A stretch of DNA of 64,000 bases from Hymenobacter cavernae (GCF_014641455.1 NZ_BMHT01000003.1:243921-307920), one strand, 5' to 3'; shown: positions 43,597 through 52,628, numbered from the stretch's first letter. Notes: generated from the letters alone by a model not told the origin. Program-made: numbers and translations.

Positions 43597-43722
43597 CTAC
43601 GGATGGCGGTGAAAATTACTCCGGGTGTGGCGACCACCGCCGGTATTAAGTTGACGGTAGCGGTTCGTGCAATCGGTTAGTAGCAGGGCTGGCAGCACCA
43701 GGATCAACAGCAGCTTTCTCAT
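43597..43722 (-). CDS. Tiny lipoprotein candidate, 41 residues
   Basis: An ATG at 43722 opens a 41-codon frame ending at TAG 43597-43599. The product begins MRKLLLILVLPALLLTDC, a short signal sequence with a lipobox-like LTDC (Cys18), followed by NRYRQLNTGGGRHTRSNFHR and HP. Arg and His are frequent in the mature 24 residues. Small basic lipoproteins of this shape (entericidin-like in layout) occur in many Gram-negatives. Function unknown. It fits neatly between the repeat at 43587 and the promoter region of the two-component system, which supports it being real. Confidence 0.5.
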   Translation of the reverse strand: MRKLLLILVLPALLLTDCTNRYRQLNTGGGRHTRSNFHRHP

Positions 43723-43895
43723 ATGTATGCTAACGCAGAAGTAGGATAATTCATTGCTTCCTGTATTACTAGCAGTGATCCGGCTTGCAGACCTAGGTTT
43801 TCGCCGGGCCGGATGCCGCGGTGCTGATCAAACCGTGCTTACTTTTGCCCGGCCTGGTAAGCTCAGCAGGCAAATGGCCTCAGCCGCCCACGCAC

Positions 43896-44570
43896 ATGAA
43901 GATTTTACTCGTTGAAGATGATCCGCAGGTAGCGTCCTTTGTGAAGAAAGGGTTTGAGCATGAAGGCTATGAGCTGACGGTCGCCTATGATGGCCGCGCT
44001 GGCTGGGGGCTCTACCAGCAGCAGCCCTACGCCATTGTGGTGCTCGACGTGAACCTGCCCTACCTCAACGGCGTGGAGCTGTGCCGGCGCATTCGGCAGG
44101 GGCAGCACCGCGTGCCTGTGCTGCTGCTTACGGCCCTGGATAGCCTGGCCGACAAGGAGGCCGGTTTCGAGGCAGGTGCCGACGATTACCTGGTGAAGCC
44201 TTTTGCTTTTCGGGAGCTGCTCCTGCGGGTGCGGGCCCTGACCAAGCGCTACGCCGAAACCAGCACCCCGCAGATTCTGCAACTCGCTGATTTGCAATTA
44301 AACCTAGGTGCTAAAATCGTAACGCGGGCCGGGCAGCGCATCGACCTTACTACCCGGGAATATTCGCTGCTGGAGCACCTGCTGCTCAACCAAGGCCGCA
44401 TTGTTTCGCGCGTAGATATTGCCGAGCGCGTGTGGGAGGTGGATTTCGACACCACGACCAACATCATCGACGTGTATATCGGCTACCTGCGGAAGAAAAT
44501 TGATCGTGATTTTTCTCCCAAGCTCATTCACACGGTGGTCGGGATGGGCTACGTAATGCGCGAAGGCTAG
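43896..44570 (+). CDS. OmpR/PhoB-family response regulator
   Basis: A 224-residue two-component regulator. The receiver domain (1-115) has the acidic pair in ILLVEDD, the phospho-acceptor Asp51 in VLDVNLPY, and Lys in DDYLVKPF. The DNA-binding winged helix (about 128-222) shows REYSLLEHLLLNQGRIVSR and VDVYIGYLRKKID-like sequence ending HTVVGMGYVMREG. I start at ATG 43896; the frame runs back to 43821 without family sequence. A TACTTTTG box at 43840-43847 may be the -7 element. The kinase gene follows 118 bp downstream across a repeat. Confidence 0.93.
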   Translation: MKILLVEDDPQVASFVKKGFEHEGYELTVAYDGRAGWGLYQQQPYAIVVLDVNLPYLNGVELCRRIRQGQHRVPVLLLTALDSLADKEAGFEAGADDYLVKPFAFRELLLRVRALTKRYAETSTPQILQLADLQLNLGAKIVTRAGQRIDLTTREYSLLEHLLLNQGRIVSRVDIAERVWEVDFDTTTNIIDVYIGYLRKKIDRDFSPKLIHTVVGMGYVMREG

Positions 44571-44571
44571 A

Positions 44572-44684
44572 GAGTAACTGAGTAATTGAGCAACTGCGCT
44601 CAAGAAACACTTACTCCGCTACGCAGCTACTTCGTTACTCCGACGAAGCCACCCTTACTCAGTTACTCAACTACTCAGTTATTC
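44572..44684. repeat. 25-bp inverted repeat between response regulator and kinase genes
   Basis: GAGTAACTGAGTAATTGAGC plus AACTG (44572-44596) faces an inverse arm at 44660-44684 with about four mismatches. Between them are further ACTC/TACTC words and CTTCG. It fills the gap of the operon completely, the kinase start being only 4 bp after it. Confidence 0.8.
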
Positions 44685-44688
44685 TTCC

Positions 44689-46068
44689 GTGTTGATTCGC
44701 AATAAGTTGATGCTTCAGTTTACCTTACTGGTGCTCGGCATTCAGCTCGGCTTTTCATCTTTTATTTATTATTTCAATGCCCGCACGCGGGCGCAGCGCT
44801 TCGAGTTCCGGCTGGCCAATAGTGCTACGCTGGCCGGGCGGGTGCTGGTGCGCACGCACAAGTTGGAAGTCGGTATGCTCGGGAGCCTGCACCGACGCGA
44901 CCTGCTCACGCTGCCGCTGGAGCAAATTAGTATCTACGGGCCCGACAACTCGCTGCGCTACAGCAGTTCCGATAACATTGACCAGGCCACTAACCGGGCG
45001 CGACTCGGGCGCCTGACGCCGGGCCAGCTCACAAGCTTTCCGCGGGTAGGGCGGCGCGAAACGGTTGGGTTGGTGTTTTCGGAAGCGCCGAATGCCAACT
45101 ACCGCATTTTTGTGTCGGCGGAAGACCGGGCGGGCTGGGCGCAGCTGCGGCAGCTAGGTTTGCTGCTGGTGCTAGGCAACGTGGGGGCGCTGGTACTGAC
45201 GATTCTGGCCGGCTGGTTTTTTGCGCGGGCGGCCTTGCGGCCGGTGGCGCGCATCAGCCGGCAGGCCAGCCGCATTTCGGCCACCAACCTAGGTCGGCGC
45301 CTGTCGGAAGGCAACGGACGTGATGAGCTGGCGCAACTGGCGCAGATCTTTAATACCATGCTGGCCGGGCTGGAACAGGCGTTTGAAACCCAGAAAAGCT
45401 TTCTGGCGCACGCCTCGCACGAGCTGCGCACCCCGCTCACGACCCTGACCGGTACCCTGGAAACGGCGCTGGAATACGATACTTCCCTGGCCGAAGCCCG
45501 GCAGAGCATGAGCCAGAGCCTGGAGGCGGCGCGGCGCCTGACAGCCCTCACCAACGGGTTGCTGAACCTGGCCAAAGTGGATGGCGCTCTGCCCGCTTTC
45601 ACCCCGGTTCGGCTGGATGAATGCCTGAACCTAGCCTTACAGGCCGTGCGGATGCAGTATCCCGGCCGCGAATGGCGCTTAGCTTTCGGCACGCTGCCCG
45701 CCAAAACGGAGGCAGACCTATTTATGCTGAGCGGCAACGCGGAGTTGCTGACTACCGCGCTGCTGAACCTGCTCGACAACGCGGGCAAGTACTCTACCGG
45801 CCCGGTGCAAACGGCGCTGGCCTATGCCGACGACCATACCCTGTGCGTGCGCGTGACCGATACCGGGCCGGGGCTCTCCGCCGATGAGCTGCGCCACATC
45901 TACGAGCCGTTGTACCGGGCCGCCGGTGCGCTGGCCCGTCCAGGCTATGGCCTAGGGCTGCCGCTTACCCAGCGCATTGTGCAGCGCCACGGCGGCCGCC
46001 TGGAAATCGTGGCCGCGCCGGGGCAGGGCACAACGGCCTCGGTGTGGCTGCCCGCCGCGCCTTTGTAG
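44689..46068 (+). CDS. Sensor histidine kinase
   Basis: A 459-residue membrane kinase partnered with the upstream regulator. Start is GTG 44689 (LIRNKLMLQFTLLVLGIQ, first transmembrane helix). A periplasmic sensor of about 120 residues is followed by a second helix near 155-180 and a HAMP domain. HisKA carries His244 in AHASHELRTPLTTLTG. The ATPase part has N-box LLNLLDNAGKYSTG, DTGPGLSADEL and GYGLGLPLTQRIVQRHGG. The layout resembles the CusS/ArlS group, but the signal is unknown. Metal sensing would fit but is not shown. Confidence 0.93.
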   Translation: MLIRNKLMLQFTLLVLGIQLGFSSFIYYFNARTRAQRFEFRLANSATLAGRVLVRTHKLEVGMLGSLHRRDLLTLPLEQISIYGPDNSLRYSSSDNIDQATNRARLGRLTPGQLTSFPRVGRRETVGLVFSEAPNANYRIFVSAEDRAGWAQLRQLGLLLVLGNVGALVLTILAGWFFARAALRPVARISRQASRISATNLGRRLSEGNGRDELAQLAQIFNTMLAGLEQAFETQKSFLAHASHELRTPLTTLTGTLETALEYDTSLAEARQSMSQSLEAARRLTALTNGLLNLAKVDGALPAFTPVRLDECLNLALQAVRMQYPGREWRLAFGTLPAKTEADLFMLSGNAELLTTALLNLLDNAGKYSTGPVQTALAYADDHTLCVRVTDTGPGLSADELRHIYEPLYRAAGALARPGYGLGLPLTQRIVQRHGGRLEIVAAPGQGTTASVWLPAAPL

Positions 46069-46419
46069 CGGCATTAAGCGCGGGTGCAGTAGGAACGCGC
46101 CACGGCGCGTTCTGGTCCGGACCACTTGCCCACAAAAGATGCTAAGCGGCATCGTTCAACGACGAACGCGCTGTGGCGCGTTCCTACCACCGCCCAGAAA
46201 AGAAAGTTGTTAGAAAGTAGATAGATGATTAATTATCTGTAAGTTATGCTGTTCTTAATGTTTTTTAATACGCTTCTCATCTCATTCTTATACCGCAGTA
46301 GCTTCTTTACAGGACTTCCTACGCACCAGCTTTCGATCGGCGCCTTTTAACCTAGGTTCTGGCGGTAGTTGCGCAGGAAAACAGGAAAAAAGAAATTCTC
46401 ACCCACCTACTCTCGTCCT
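46069..46419. other. Gap after the histidine kinase gene
   Basis: These 351 bases contain the inverted repeat at 46089-46187, an AT-rich stretch at 46195-46310 that may hold the promoter of the next gene, and a CCTAGG site at 46351. The open frame of the next gene reaches back to 46369, but family sequence begins at 46420. No other gene is seen. Confidence 0.6.
46089..46187. repeat. 24-bp inverted repeat, GTAGGAACGCGCC family
   Basis: GTAGGAACGCGCCACGGCGC plus GTTC (46089-46112) is matched by its inverse at 46164-46187 with one mismatch, spacer 51 nt. Each arm is itself nearly palindromic (GAACGCGCC..GGCGCGTTC). It begins 21 bp past the kinase stop. Confidence 0.87.
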
Positions 46420-46839
46420 ATGAAGCCCATCTGGTTAACGAATGCTGATTATGCGCAGCTGCACCTGTTCGTAATGGCCCACCGCGTGCACTTCGGAAAT
46501 CGTGCGGTAGAAACTCTCAGTCACGAGTTGCAGCGGGCGGAGCTGGTAGCCTCGGTAGACATCCCAGCCGACGTCGTCACGATGAACTCGCGGGTGCGGC
46601 TCCGGGAGCTGAAAAGCGGTACTGAGCTGGACGTAACCCTGGTTTACCCGAAAGATGCGGATGTAGGGGCGCGCAAAATCTCGATTCTGGCGCCCGTGGC
46701 TACCGCCGTACTCGGTTGCCGCGTGGGCGATGAGGTGTGCTGGCCGGTTCCTCAGGGCACGGTTACGTACCGCGTGGAAGCTATTCTCTACCAGCCCGAG
46801 GCCGCCAGTAAAGTGGCCGCCACGTCGGTGAGCGGCTAG
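46420..46839 (+). CDS. Rnk-like / GreA-GreB C-terminal domain protein
   Basis: A 139-residue protein. Its C-terminal 80 residues fit the GreA/GreB C-terminal domain found also in Rnk: VTMNSRVRLRELKSGTELDV, TLVYPKDADVGARKISILAP and TAVLGCRVGDEVCWPVPQG. The N-terminal segment is short (NADYAQLHLFVMAHRVHFGN) and lacks the long Gre coiled coil, so it should bind RNA polymerase without cleavage stimulation, as Rnk does. It is called regulator of nucleoside diphosphate kinase in E. coli. Start chosen at ATG 46420. Confidence 0.85.
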   Translation: MKPIWLTNADYAQLHLFVMAHRVHFGNRAVETLSHELQRAELVASVDIPADVVTMNSRVRLRELKSGTELDVTLVYPKDADVGARKISILAPVATAVLGCRVGDEVCWPVPQGTVTYRVEAILYQPEAASKVAATSVSG

Positions 46840-46927
46840 CCTGTACTGGCTCCGACCTCAACCTAGGTCGGGCCACAGTTGCTTAAGAGCATTTTTGCTT
46901 GCATAACGCTTTCAAACGCCATTTCTC

Positions 46928-47701
46928 ATGTACGATTTTGCTGCTTTCACTGAGCTTGCAACCTGGGTTAGCTTATTGACCCTGACGCTGATGGAAATTG
47001 TGCTGGGGATTGACAACATCATCTTTATCTCGATTATGGTCAGCCGACTGCCCAGCGAGCAGCAGGCGCGCGGCCGAACTATCGGGTTGCTGCTGGCCCT
47101 GGTGTTTCGGGTGGCGTTGCTACTGAGTATTTCCTGGATTGTGGGGCTGCGCGCGCCGTTGTTTGAGCTGCCGCTGGCTTGGCTGAGCGAACCCCTGGCC
47201 GTGAGCGGGCGCGACCTGATTCTGTTGGTGGGCGGCTTGTTTTTGCTCTATAAGAGCACCACTGAAATCCACAACAAGCTGCAAGGCGAGGAAGAGCAGG
47301 AAGCCCAGGGCGGCCGCGTGAACTTGTCGCAGGTGGTGCTGCAAATCGTGCTGATCGACCTCGTGTTCAGCTTCGACTCCGTGCTGACGGCCGTGGGCCT
47401 GGTCGACAACGTGCTGGTGATGATTGTGGCCGTGTTGGTTTCCATGGGCGTGATGCTGGCTTTCAGTGGCGTTGTGTCGGATTTTGTCAACCGGAACCCA
47501 ACCATCAAAATTCTGGCCCTGTCTTTCCTGATTCTGATTGGCGTGATGCTGGTGATGGAAGCCGCGCACCAGGAAATTGAGAAAGGCTACCTCTACTTCG
47601 CCATGGCCTTCTCGCTGATCGTGGAAATGGTGAATATCCGCATGCGGCGCAAAAGCAAGGCCGGACCCGTGCACTTGCACGAGCCGTATTATAAACCATA
47701 A
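46928..47701 (+). CDS. TerC-family integral membrane protein
   Basis: A 257-residue protein with about seven transmembrane helices. TerC family signatures are LMEIVLGIDNIIFISIMVSR and LIDLVFSFDSVLTAVGLVDN, each with an acidic residue in the membrane (putative metal path). These proteins are linked to tellurium resistance and, for some members, manganese export. The neighbours give no tellurite cluster. The end MRRKSKAGPVHLHEPYYKP is cytosolic with two His. Probably an ion exporter; substrate not known. Confidence 0.9.
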   Translation: MYDFAAFTELATWVSLLTLTLMEIVLGIDNIIFISIMVSRLPSEQQARGRTIGLLLALVFRVALLLSISWIVGLRAPLFELPLAWLSEPLAVSGRDLILLVGGLFLLYKSTTEIHNKLQGEEEQEAQGGRVNLSQVVLQIVLIDLVFSFDSVLTAVGLVDNVLVMIVAVLVSMGVMLAFSGVVSDFVNRNPTIKILALSFLILIGVMLVMEAAHQEIEKGYLYFAMAFSLIVEMVNIRMRRKSKAGPVHLHEPYYKP

Positions 47702-47819
47702 TCAAGGCAAAAGCAGTTAAGGCTCAGTTGCCTAGCCTAAAACATAAGTTGTGCCGTTCCAGCCAAGTCACCCGGCTTTGAAAGGGTTTTTACCAACTTC
47801 TCTTCCTCTTTCTCTCATC

Positions 47820-48182
47820 ATGAAAAAGCTGTTTTTTTTCCTCGCACTCGGGCTGGTGGCAGCAGGCTCCTGGTCCTTTTACCCCAAAGCGGCAGCTTCA
47901 AGCGGCTATCTGATGCTCGTGGGCAGCGGCCGGCCGGGAAAAACCAGATCGGCGGAAATCACGACCATCTATCCGGATGGCAAGCGGCAGGTACAGGAGC
48001 TTGAAAACATCTGGGTGGGCAAGGAAGGGCCTACCCCGGAAGGCGCCATCGAGGTGCATCACGCCGAACTGCTGGCTCTGAATCGGCTATACGCCAAAGG
48101 CTGGCAACTGGTAAGTATTGCCCAAAGCACCGTGGGCGTGGGGGCATCCACCGAAACCGTCTACATGCTGGAAAAGCGCTGA
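47820..48182 (+). CDS. Small exported protein of unknown function
   Basis: A 120-residue protein with a signal peptide (MKKLFFFLALGLVAAGSWSF). The body reads SGYLMLVGSGRPGKTRSAEI, then LLALNRLYAKGWQLVSIAQS and a final TVYMLEKR. The pattern of a helix ending LNRLYAKGWxLV followed by a beta strand is seen in small stand-alone proteins of Hymenobacter-type genomes, but I do not recognise a family. A hairpin terminator follows at 48221. Confidence 0.72.
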   Translation: MKKLFFFLALGLVAAGSWSFYPKAAASSGYLMLVGSGRPGKTRSAEITTIYPDGKRQVQELENIWVGKEGPTPEGAIEVHHAELLALNRLYAKGWQLVSIAQSTVGVGASTETVYMLEKR

Positions 48183-48207
48183 CCTAGGTACAGCGCGCCA
48201 ACCTAGG
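48183..48207. repeat. Two ACCTAGGT palindromes 19 bp apart
   Basis: ACCTAGGT occurs at 48182-48189 and 48201-48208, directly after the stop codon of the preceding gene and before its terminator. Their spacing is close to two helical turns. Confidence 0.85.
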
Positions 48208-48220
48208 TGCGGAAACGTGC

Positions 48221-48257
48221 AAATCCCGTTGTAAATCCCGTATTTACAACGGGATTT
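48221..48257. terminator. Hairpin terminator
   Basis: AAATCCCGTTGTAAAT (48221-48236) pairs with ATTTACAACGGGATTT (48242-48257), 5-nt loop, followed by T5 to 48262. Confidence 0.92.
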
Positions 48258-48323
48258 TTTTTGGAGCAGCCTGCCGGTAGTTTGCCTGAAACGCTGCACC
48301 CAGCTAGCTTTTACTTTGCACGT

Positions 48324-49772
48324 ATGAAATTTCGTAGTGGCCTTGTAGGCAGTATCCTAGGTCTGCTTACGGCGGGCCTGCTCATGGCGAACGGAGGCAG
48401 GGTGGAAGAGGCACCCTATGACTTGGTAATCACCCACGCTAACGTAATTGATGTCGTGGCCGGCAACGTACGCCCCGATCAGGTAGTGGCTGTACGCGGC
48501 GACGTTATCAAACTGGTCGAAAAAGCCAGCTCGAAAAAATATGCAGCCAAGCGCTACCTCGATGCCAAAGGCAAATACCTGATGCCCGGCCTGTGGGACA
48601 TGCACGTACACTTCCGCGGCGGGGACAGTCTGATTCAGGTGAATAAGAACTTGCTGCCGCTATACCTGGCCCACGGCATTACGACGGTGCGCGACGCGGG
48701 CGGCGACATGACGCCGGCACTTTTCAGCTGGCGCCGCCAGATGCAGGCCGGCACGCTGGCCGGGCCACGCATTTTCACCTCGGGGCCCAAAATCGACGGT
48801 CCGCAGGCGTACTGGCCGGGCTCATTGGAAGTGGAAACGCCCGCCCAGATTGCCAAGGCTCTCGATTCGTTGCAGGCCTTGAAGGTTGATTACGTTAAGA
48901 TTTACGATAGTAAAATATCGGGCGATGCGTACCTGAATGTCATTGCGGCAGCCGAAAAACGCGGCATGAAAACCACGGGTCACATGCCGTACTCCGTGAA
49001 GCTGAGTGAGGCCGTGGAGCGGGGTCTGGATGCCACCGAGCACTTGTATTACGTGTTCAAAGCCTGTTCCAGCAAGGAAGACAGCCTCACCGCTTTGGTT
49101 AAGAAAAGCCTGACGACGAGCAAGCCCCTGGGGCTATTTGCCATGCTGCCGGCGGTAGATGCCACCTACAGTCAAGCTGCCGCAAACCGCATTTTCAAGC
49201 TGATGGCCACCCGCAAAACGGCCGCCGTACCCACGCTGTTCATCGGCAAAACACTGGCCGAGCTACCCGACACCGACCACTCCCGCGACACAATGCTCGC
49301 CTACATCGACCCGAAGATCCGGAGGACCTATACGCGCCGCCTGAGCAGCGCCAAAGGCCAGTCGACGGAAGCCAACCAGTTCCGCAAGAAGCTGGAAACG
49401 CGCTTCATGAGCCTCGTGCCGCAGCTGCAAGCGGCGGGCGTAGTGGTGCTGGCCGGCTCCGACAGCGGCGCGTTCAACTCGTTTACGTACCCCGGTGCTT
49501 CGCTGGTTGGGGAGGTGGAAATGCTCGTGCAGGCGGGCCTCACGCCGGCGCAGGCATTGCGGGCGGCGACCATAAACGGGGCTAGGTTTATGGGCGTGGA
49601 GAGTACGGCGGGCACCATTGCCGTCGGCAAAAACGCCGACTTGCTGCTGCTGGCGCAGAACCCGTTTGCAGACATTCAGAACATCCGGAAAATCAACACG
49701 GTAGTTTCCCGCGGCAAAGCCTATTCGCGCCAAGATTTAGCAGCTATGTTGCAGGCCATCAAGCACAAGTAA
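48324..49772 (+). CDS. Amidohydrolase-family exported enzyme
   Basis: A 482-residue amidohydrolase (imidazolonepropionase-like group). A signal peptide (FRSGLVGSILGLLTAGLLMA) precedes the enzyme. The metal-binding HxH is in LWDMHVHFRGG (about residues 94-96), with later His in TTGHMPYSVKL and ATEHLYYVF and Asp in VVLAGSDSGAFN. The C-terminal part ends GTIAVGKNADLLLLAQNPFA, typical of the family's composite domain. It probably hydrolyses a peptide or amide in the periplasm; substrate unknown. Start chosen at 48324 because the earlier frame covers the terminator. Confidence 0.9.
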   Translation: MKFRSGLVGSILGLLTAGLLMANGGRVEEAPYDLVITHANVIDVVAGNVRPDQVVAVRGDVIKLVEKASSKKYAAKRYLDAKGKYLMPGLWDMHVHFRGGDSLIQVNKNLLPLYLAHGITTVRDAGGDMTPALFSWRRQMQAGTLAGPRIFTSGPKIDGPQAYWPGSLEVETPAQIAKALDSLQALKVDYVKIYDSKISGDAYLNVIAAAEKRGMKTTGHMPYSVKLSEAVERGLDATEHLYYVFKACSSKEDSLTALVKKSLTTSKPLGLFAMLPAVDATYSQAAANRIFKLMATRKTAAVPTLFIGKTLAELPDTDHSRDTMLAYIDPKIRRTYTRRLSSAKGQSTEANQFRKKLETRFMSLVPQLQAAGVVVLAGSDSGAFNSFTYPGASLVGEVEMLVQAGLTPAQALRAATINGARFMGVESTAGTIAVGKNADLLLLAQNPFADIQNIRKINTVVSRGKAYSRQDLAAMLQAIKHK

Positions 49773-49975
49773 ACGAGCATTGCCTGAACGGGCAAGCTAG
49801 GTCTAACGGTAGATCAGCTAGCCTGCTTCAACCAGCGGCTGGTGGGCGGCCTTCTGTTTTAGCCAGGCAGTTTGGCACAAGCCTGCGCACGCAGGCAACC
49901 ACTGACAACACGAACGCATCTACTAGCCCACCCGCACCTTTTATCAAGGCTCCTTTTCAGCCCCATCAGCACGCA

Positions 49976-50884
49976 ATGCCAGAATCCACAACAAAGCCGC
50001 GCTACGCGGTTCTGCTCACATTTTTTTTCCTGACAGGGCTACTCAGCGCCTTCTTTTACTATTTCCTGACGCATGGAATAGCCCCGTCGGCCGGGCGGCT
50101 CTACAACTACGGCGTGATGTGGAGCCCCGGAGTGGCGGCGCTGCTGACGGCCAGGTTATTCCGGCGCGACGTGTCGGGCCTGGGCTGGAGCTGGCCCCGC
50201 ACCCCGATTGTGGCCTGGTGTTATCTCATCCCGCTGTTTTATACACTTGCGGCCTACCTGCTCGTCTGGTTCGGGGGCTGGGGCGGCTTTCCCAACCAGG
50301 ATTTTGTGGCCCAGGCCTCCGTGGCTCTGGGCTGGGGGAAGCTGCCAGCTTGGCTGTTCGTGCCTTGCCTTTTTCTGTTCAATGCCATTTGGGGCATGAT
50401 CCCCGGCATGGCCACGGCGCTGGGAGAGGAAATTGGCTGGCGCGGGTTGTTGGTGCCGGAGCTAGCCCGGGGCGCTGGTTACACCCAGGTTTCGCTGATT
50501 ACGGGCATTATCTGGGCCGTCTGGCATTTTCCGATTCTGCTCTACGGTGACTACAACAACGGGGCGCCCGCCTGGTATGGGCTCAGTTGCTTTACGCTGC
50601 TGGTCGTGAGCATTAGCTTTGTGTATACCTGGTTTCGGCTCAAAACTGGTAGCTTGTGGACGGGGGTATTGCTGCACGCCAGTCACAATCTCTTCGTGCA
50701 AACCGTTTTTACGCCCCTCACCCGTGACACCGGACCCACCAAGTATTTTATTGATGAATTCGGCATCGCCTTGCCCGTGGTGTGCCTGGTCCTGGCCGTT
50801 CTGTTCTGGCGTAAACGCCACGCATTAGTCGTGACTAGTGGAAAGATGCCTGCTGAAGTGGTGCAGGAAAGCAGATTAAGGTAA
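49976..50884 (+). CDS. CPBP-family intramembrane metalloprotease
   Basis: A 302-residue polytopic protein (about seven helices) of the CAAX protease and bacteriocin-processing (ABI) family. The conserved motifs are present: EEIGWRGLLVPEL (EExxxR), FPILLYG preceded by IIWAVWH (FxxxH type) and LLHASHNLF. These residues bind zinc in the membrane. In bacteria, members process prenylated or membrane peptides or confer bacteriocin immunity; the substrate here is unknown. Stand-alone gene. Confidence 0.9.
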   Translation: MPESTTKPRYAVLLTFFFLTGLLSAFFYYFLTHGIAPSAGRLYNYGVMWSPGVAALLTARLFRRDVSGLGWSWPRTPIVAWCYLIPLFYTLAAYLLVWFGGWGGFPNQDFVAQASVALGWGKLPAWLFVPCLFLFNAIWGMIPGMATALGEEIGWRGLLVPELARGAGYTQVSLITGIIWAVWHFPILLYGDYNNGAPAWYGLSCFTLLVVSISFVYTWFRLKTGSLWTGVLLHASHNLFVQTVFTPLTRDTGPTKYFIDEFGIALPVVCLVLAVLFWRKRHALVVTSGKMPAEVVQESRLR

Positions 50885-51167
50885 GAGGATCATTAGGTTC
50901 AATGGCCTAAATACTCCCTCAAAACCTAGCCTACGGGCACTGGCTGAGTACGGCGAAACTGGCTGGCCGCATACAGCACTGCGGCTCCGGAAATGGCCGC
51001 CCACCCGGTTGCCGAAGGCGTAGAAACAGGTGCCCGCCGCCATGCCCATAAAACGAGAGAAGTTATAGCGTGAGCGGACCTAGGTGCGGGGCCTGACTTG
51101 TTGTGGGAAATTTCATGTTTTTTCGCCAGCTTACTGCTCCCTAATCTTTCCCTGAAAACGCCCCAGG

Positions 51168-52547
51168 ATGCTAGCCCTATTCTTTATGCGTCGGCGCTGC
51201 CAAAGCACTTTACGCATAGTATGCCTGTGCCTGGTGGCCGCTTTCCCCCGCTTTGGTCAGGCCCAGGCCGTGGTTGAAGAGCTAGGTAAGCTTTACGCAA
51301 GCGGACAGCTGGCCGCTGCTATTTCCTTAGGCGAGAAGGAATTGCGCACGCACGGCGAACAGAATGGGGTTAGCATGTTTGTGGGGCGGGCGTACACCGA
51401 CAAGCAACAGTTTCAGGCGGCCATTCCTTATCTGACACGAAGCCTGACAGCCGCCGGAAGCTCGCCCGACGTGCAGGCTTGGAGTGAGGCCTACCTAGGT
51501 ACCTGCTACTATGCTTTGCAGGACTACGCGAAAGCCAATCAAGCCTTCGAGCACGTAGTAGCCGCTGCGGCAACCAAAAACGTAACGGCTTACGCCACCC
51601 GGCGGCTGGGCATGCTGCGGGCGCAAGAGCTAGCGGCTAGCTGGAGGTTCGTAGAAACGGCGCACTACCGCTTTCACTTGCAGGCTCCCGAGCACCTAGG
51701 TTCGGTAGAAGAATTCACCGCGGCGCACGAGCGGGCTTATGAGCGCAGCAACCGCTTCTTTCAGGCCCCGCTGCCCCGCAAAATAGATTACTACGTGTGG
51801 GATGAGCGCGCGTTGGCCACCAAAATGCTGGGCCAAAACCTAGGTTTCACCGTGCCGGAGCTCCTCACCACGCATGCGCTGAAGGGGCAGACGAAAGGCC
51901 ACGAAACGGCGCACGTACTAACCTTCTACGGTCTGCAACCCAGCCCTCAAACGCGCCTTATCAACGAAGGCATTGCTGTGTGCTTCGACCAAACCACCCG
52001 CGACCGGATGGAGCTGGCCCGGCAAGCCACCGGCGGCACCGTAGACGTGTGGCAAATGTGGGAGAAGCCCCAAACCTATTCCGACGATCAGCTATACCCC
52101 GTCGGCGGTGCGCTGCTGGAATACCTGCTGGCCCACAGCCCCGAGGCCGACGTAAAGCAGCTGCTGCGGGAGCAAACGCCGGAGCTAGGTCGCAAGCTTT
52201 TTAGCAAGCAAATAGCTGATTTCGAGAAAGAGCTATCGACACCTGGCCCTGGTCTGGTGGCCGTTTCAGGTTCTTTTCAGAAGAACACACCGAGCCCTGC
52301 TGAAGCCGCCGCGCCGGTGAAGCTCGACGCGGCCTTAGTCAACGCGACAGTCGAACGGCAGAATGCGGCCGACAAGTTTTACAAGATTCTGGTGCTGCTG
52401 AATGGCGTGCCCATCCCGGCGGCTCAGATGCAGAAGATCAACCCGCAGCAGATTCGGGATGTTAAAGTGCTGAAGACGAAGGCGGAAATAACGCCCTACA
52501 CGGACGTAGAGCTGAACGGTATCATCCTGATTACAGCGGCCGGCTAA
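51168..52547 (+). CDS. TPR plus gluzincin-like metalloprotease with a TonB-plug-like tail
   Basis: A 459-residue exported protein. After a signal peptide (to about residue 33) come TPR-like repeats (about 34-150; LGTCYYALQDYAKANQAFEH is a clear unit). A protease-like domain follows with HETAH in GQTKGHETAHVLTFYG (HExxH zinc motif) and LINEGIAVCFDQ, where Glu can be the third ligand of a gluzincin. The C-terminal 85 residues resemble the TonB-receptor plug core used as a module: LNGVPIPAAQ, INPQQIRDVKVLKTKAEI, VELNGIILITAAG. No barrel follows. The combination is unusual (see findings). Confidence 0.75.
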   Translation: MLALFFMRRRCQSTLRIVCLCLVAAFPRFGQAQAVVEELGKLYASGQLAAAISLGEKELRTHGEQNGVSMFVGRAYTDKQQFQAAIPYLTRSLTAAGSSPDVQAWSEAYLGTCYYALQDYAKANQAFEHVVAAAATKNVTAYATRRLGMLRAQELAASWRFVETAHYRFHLQAPEHLGSVEEFTAAHERAYERSNRFFQAPLPRKIDYYVWDERALATKMLGQNLGFTVPELLTTHALKGQTKGHETAHVLTFYGLQPSPQTRLINEGIAVCFDQTTRDRMELARQATGGTVDVWQMWEKPQTYSDDQLYPVGGALLEYLLAHSPEADVKQLLREQTPELGRKLFSKQIADFEKELSTPGPGLVAVSGSFQKNTPSPAEAAAPVKLDAALVNATVERQNAADKFYKILVLLNGVPIPAAQMQKINPQQIRDVKVLKTKAEITPYTDVELNGIILITAAG

Positions 52548-52628
52548 GTACAACTCATCCATCTGGGCTGGCAATGCACAAGGCTTTTGTTGACGTACGG
52601 GGTTGTCGTACCGAGTTTACGATGCTTC

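Noticed and set aside
50926..51100. A possible gene remnant on the minus strand (frame ending VLYAASQFRRTQPVPVG)
   Set aside because: A hydrophobic stretch with a stop can be read, but no start codon stands in frame and the neighbouring ATG is in another frame with a stop. It could be a decayed small membrane gene, but the sequence alone is not enough.
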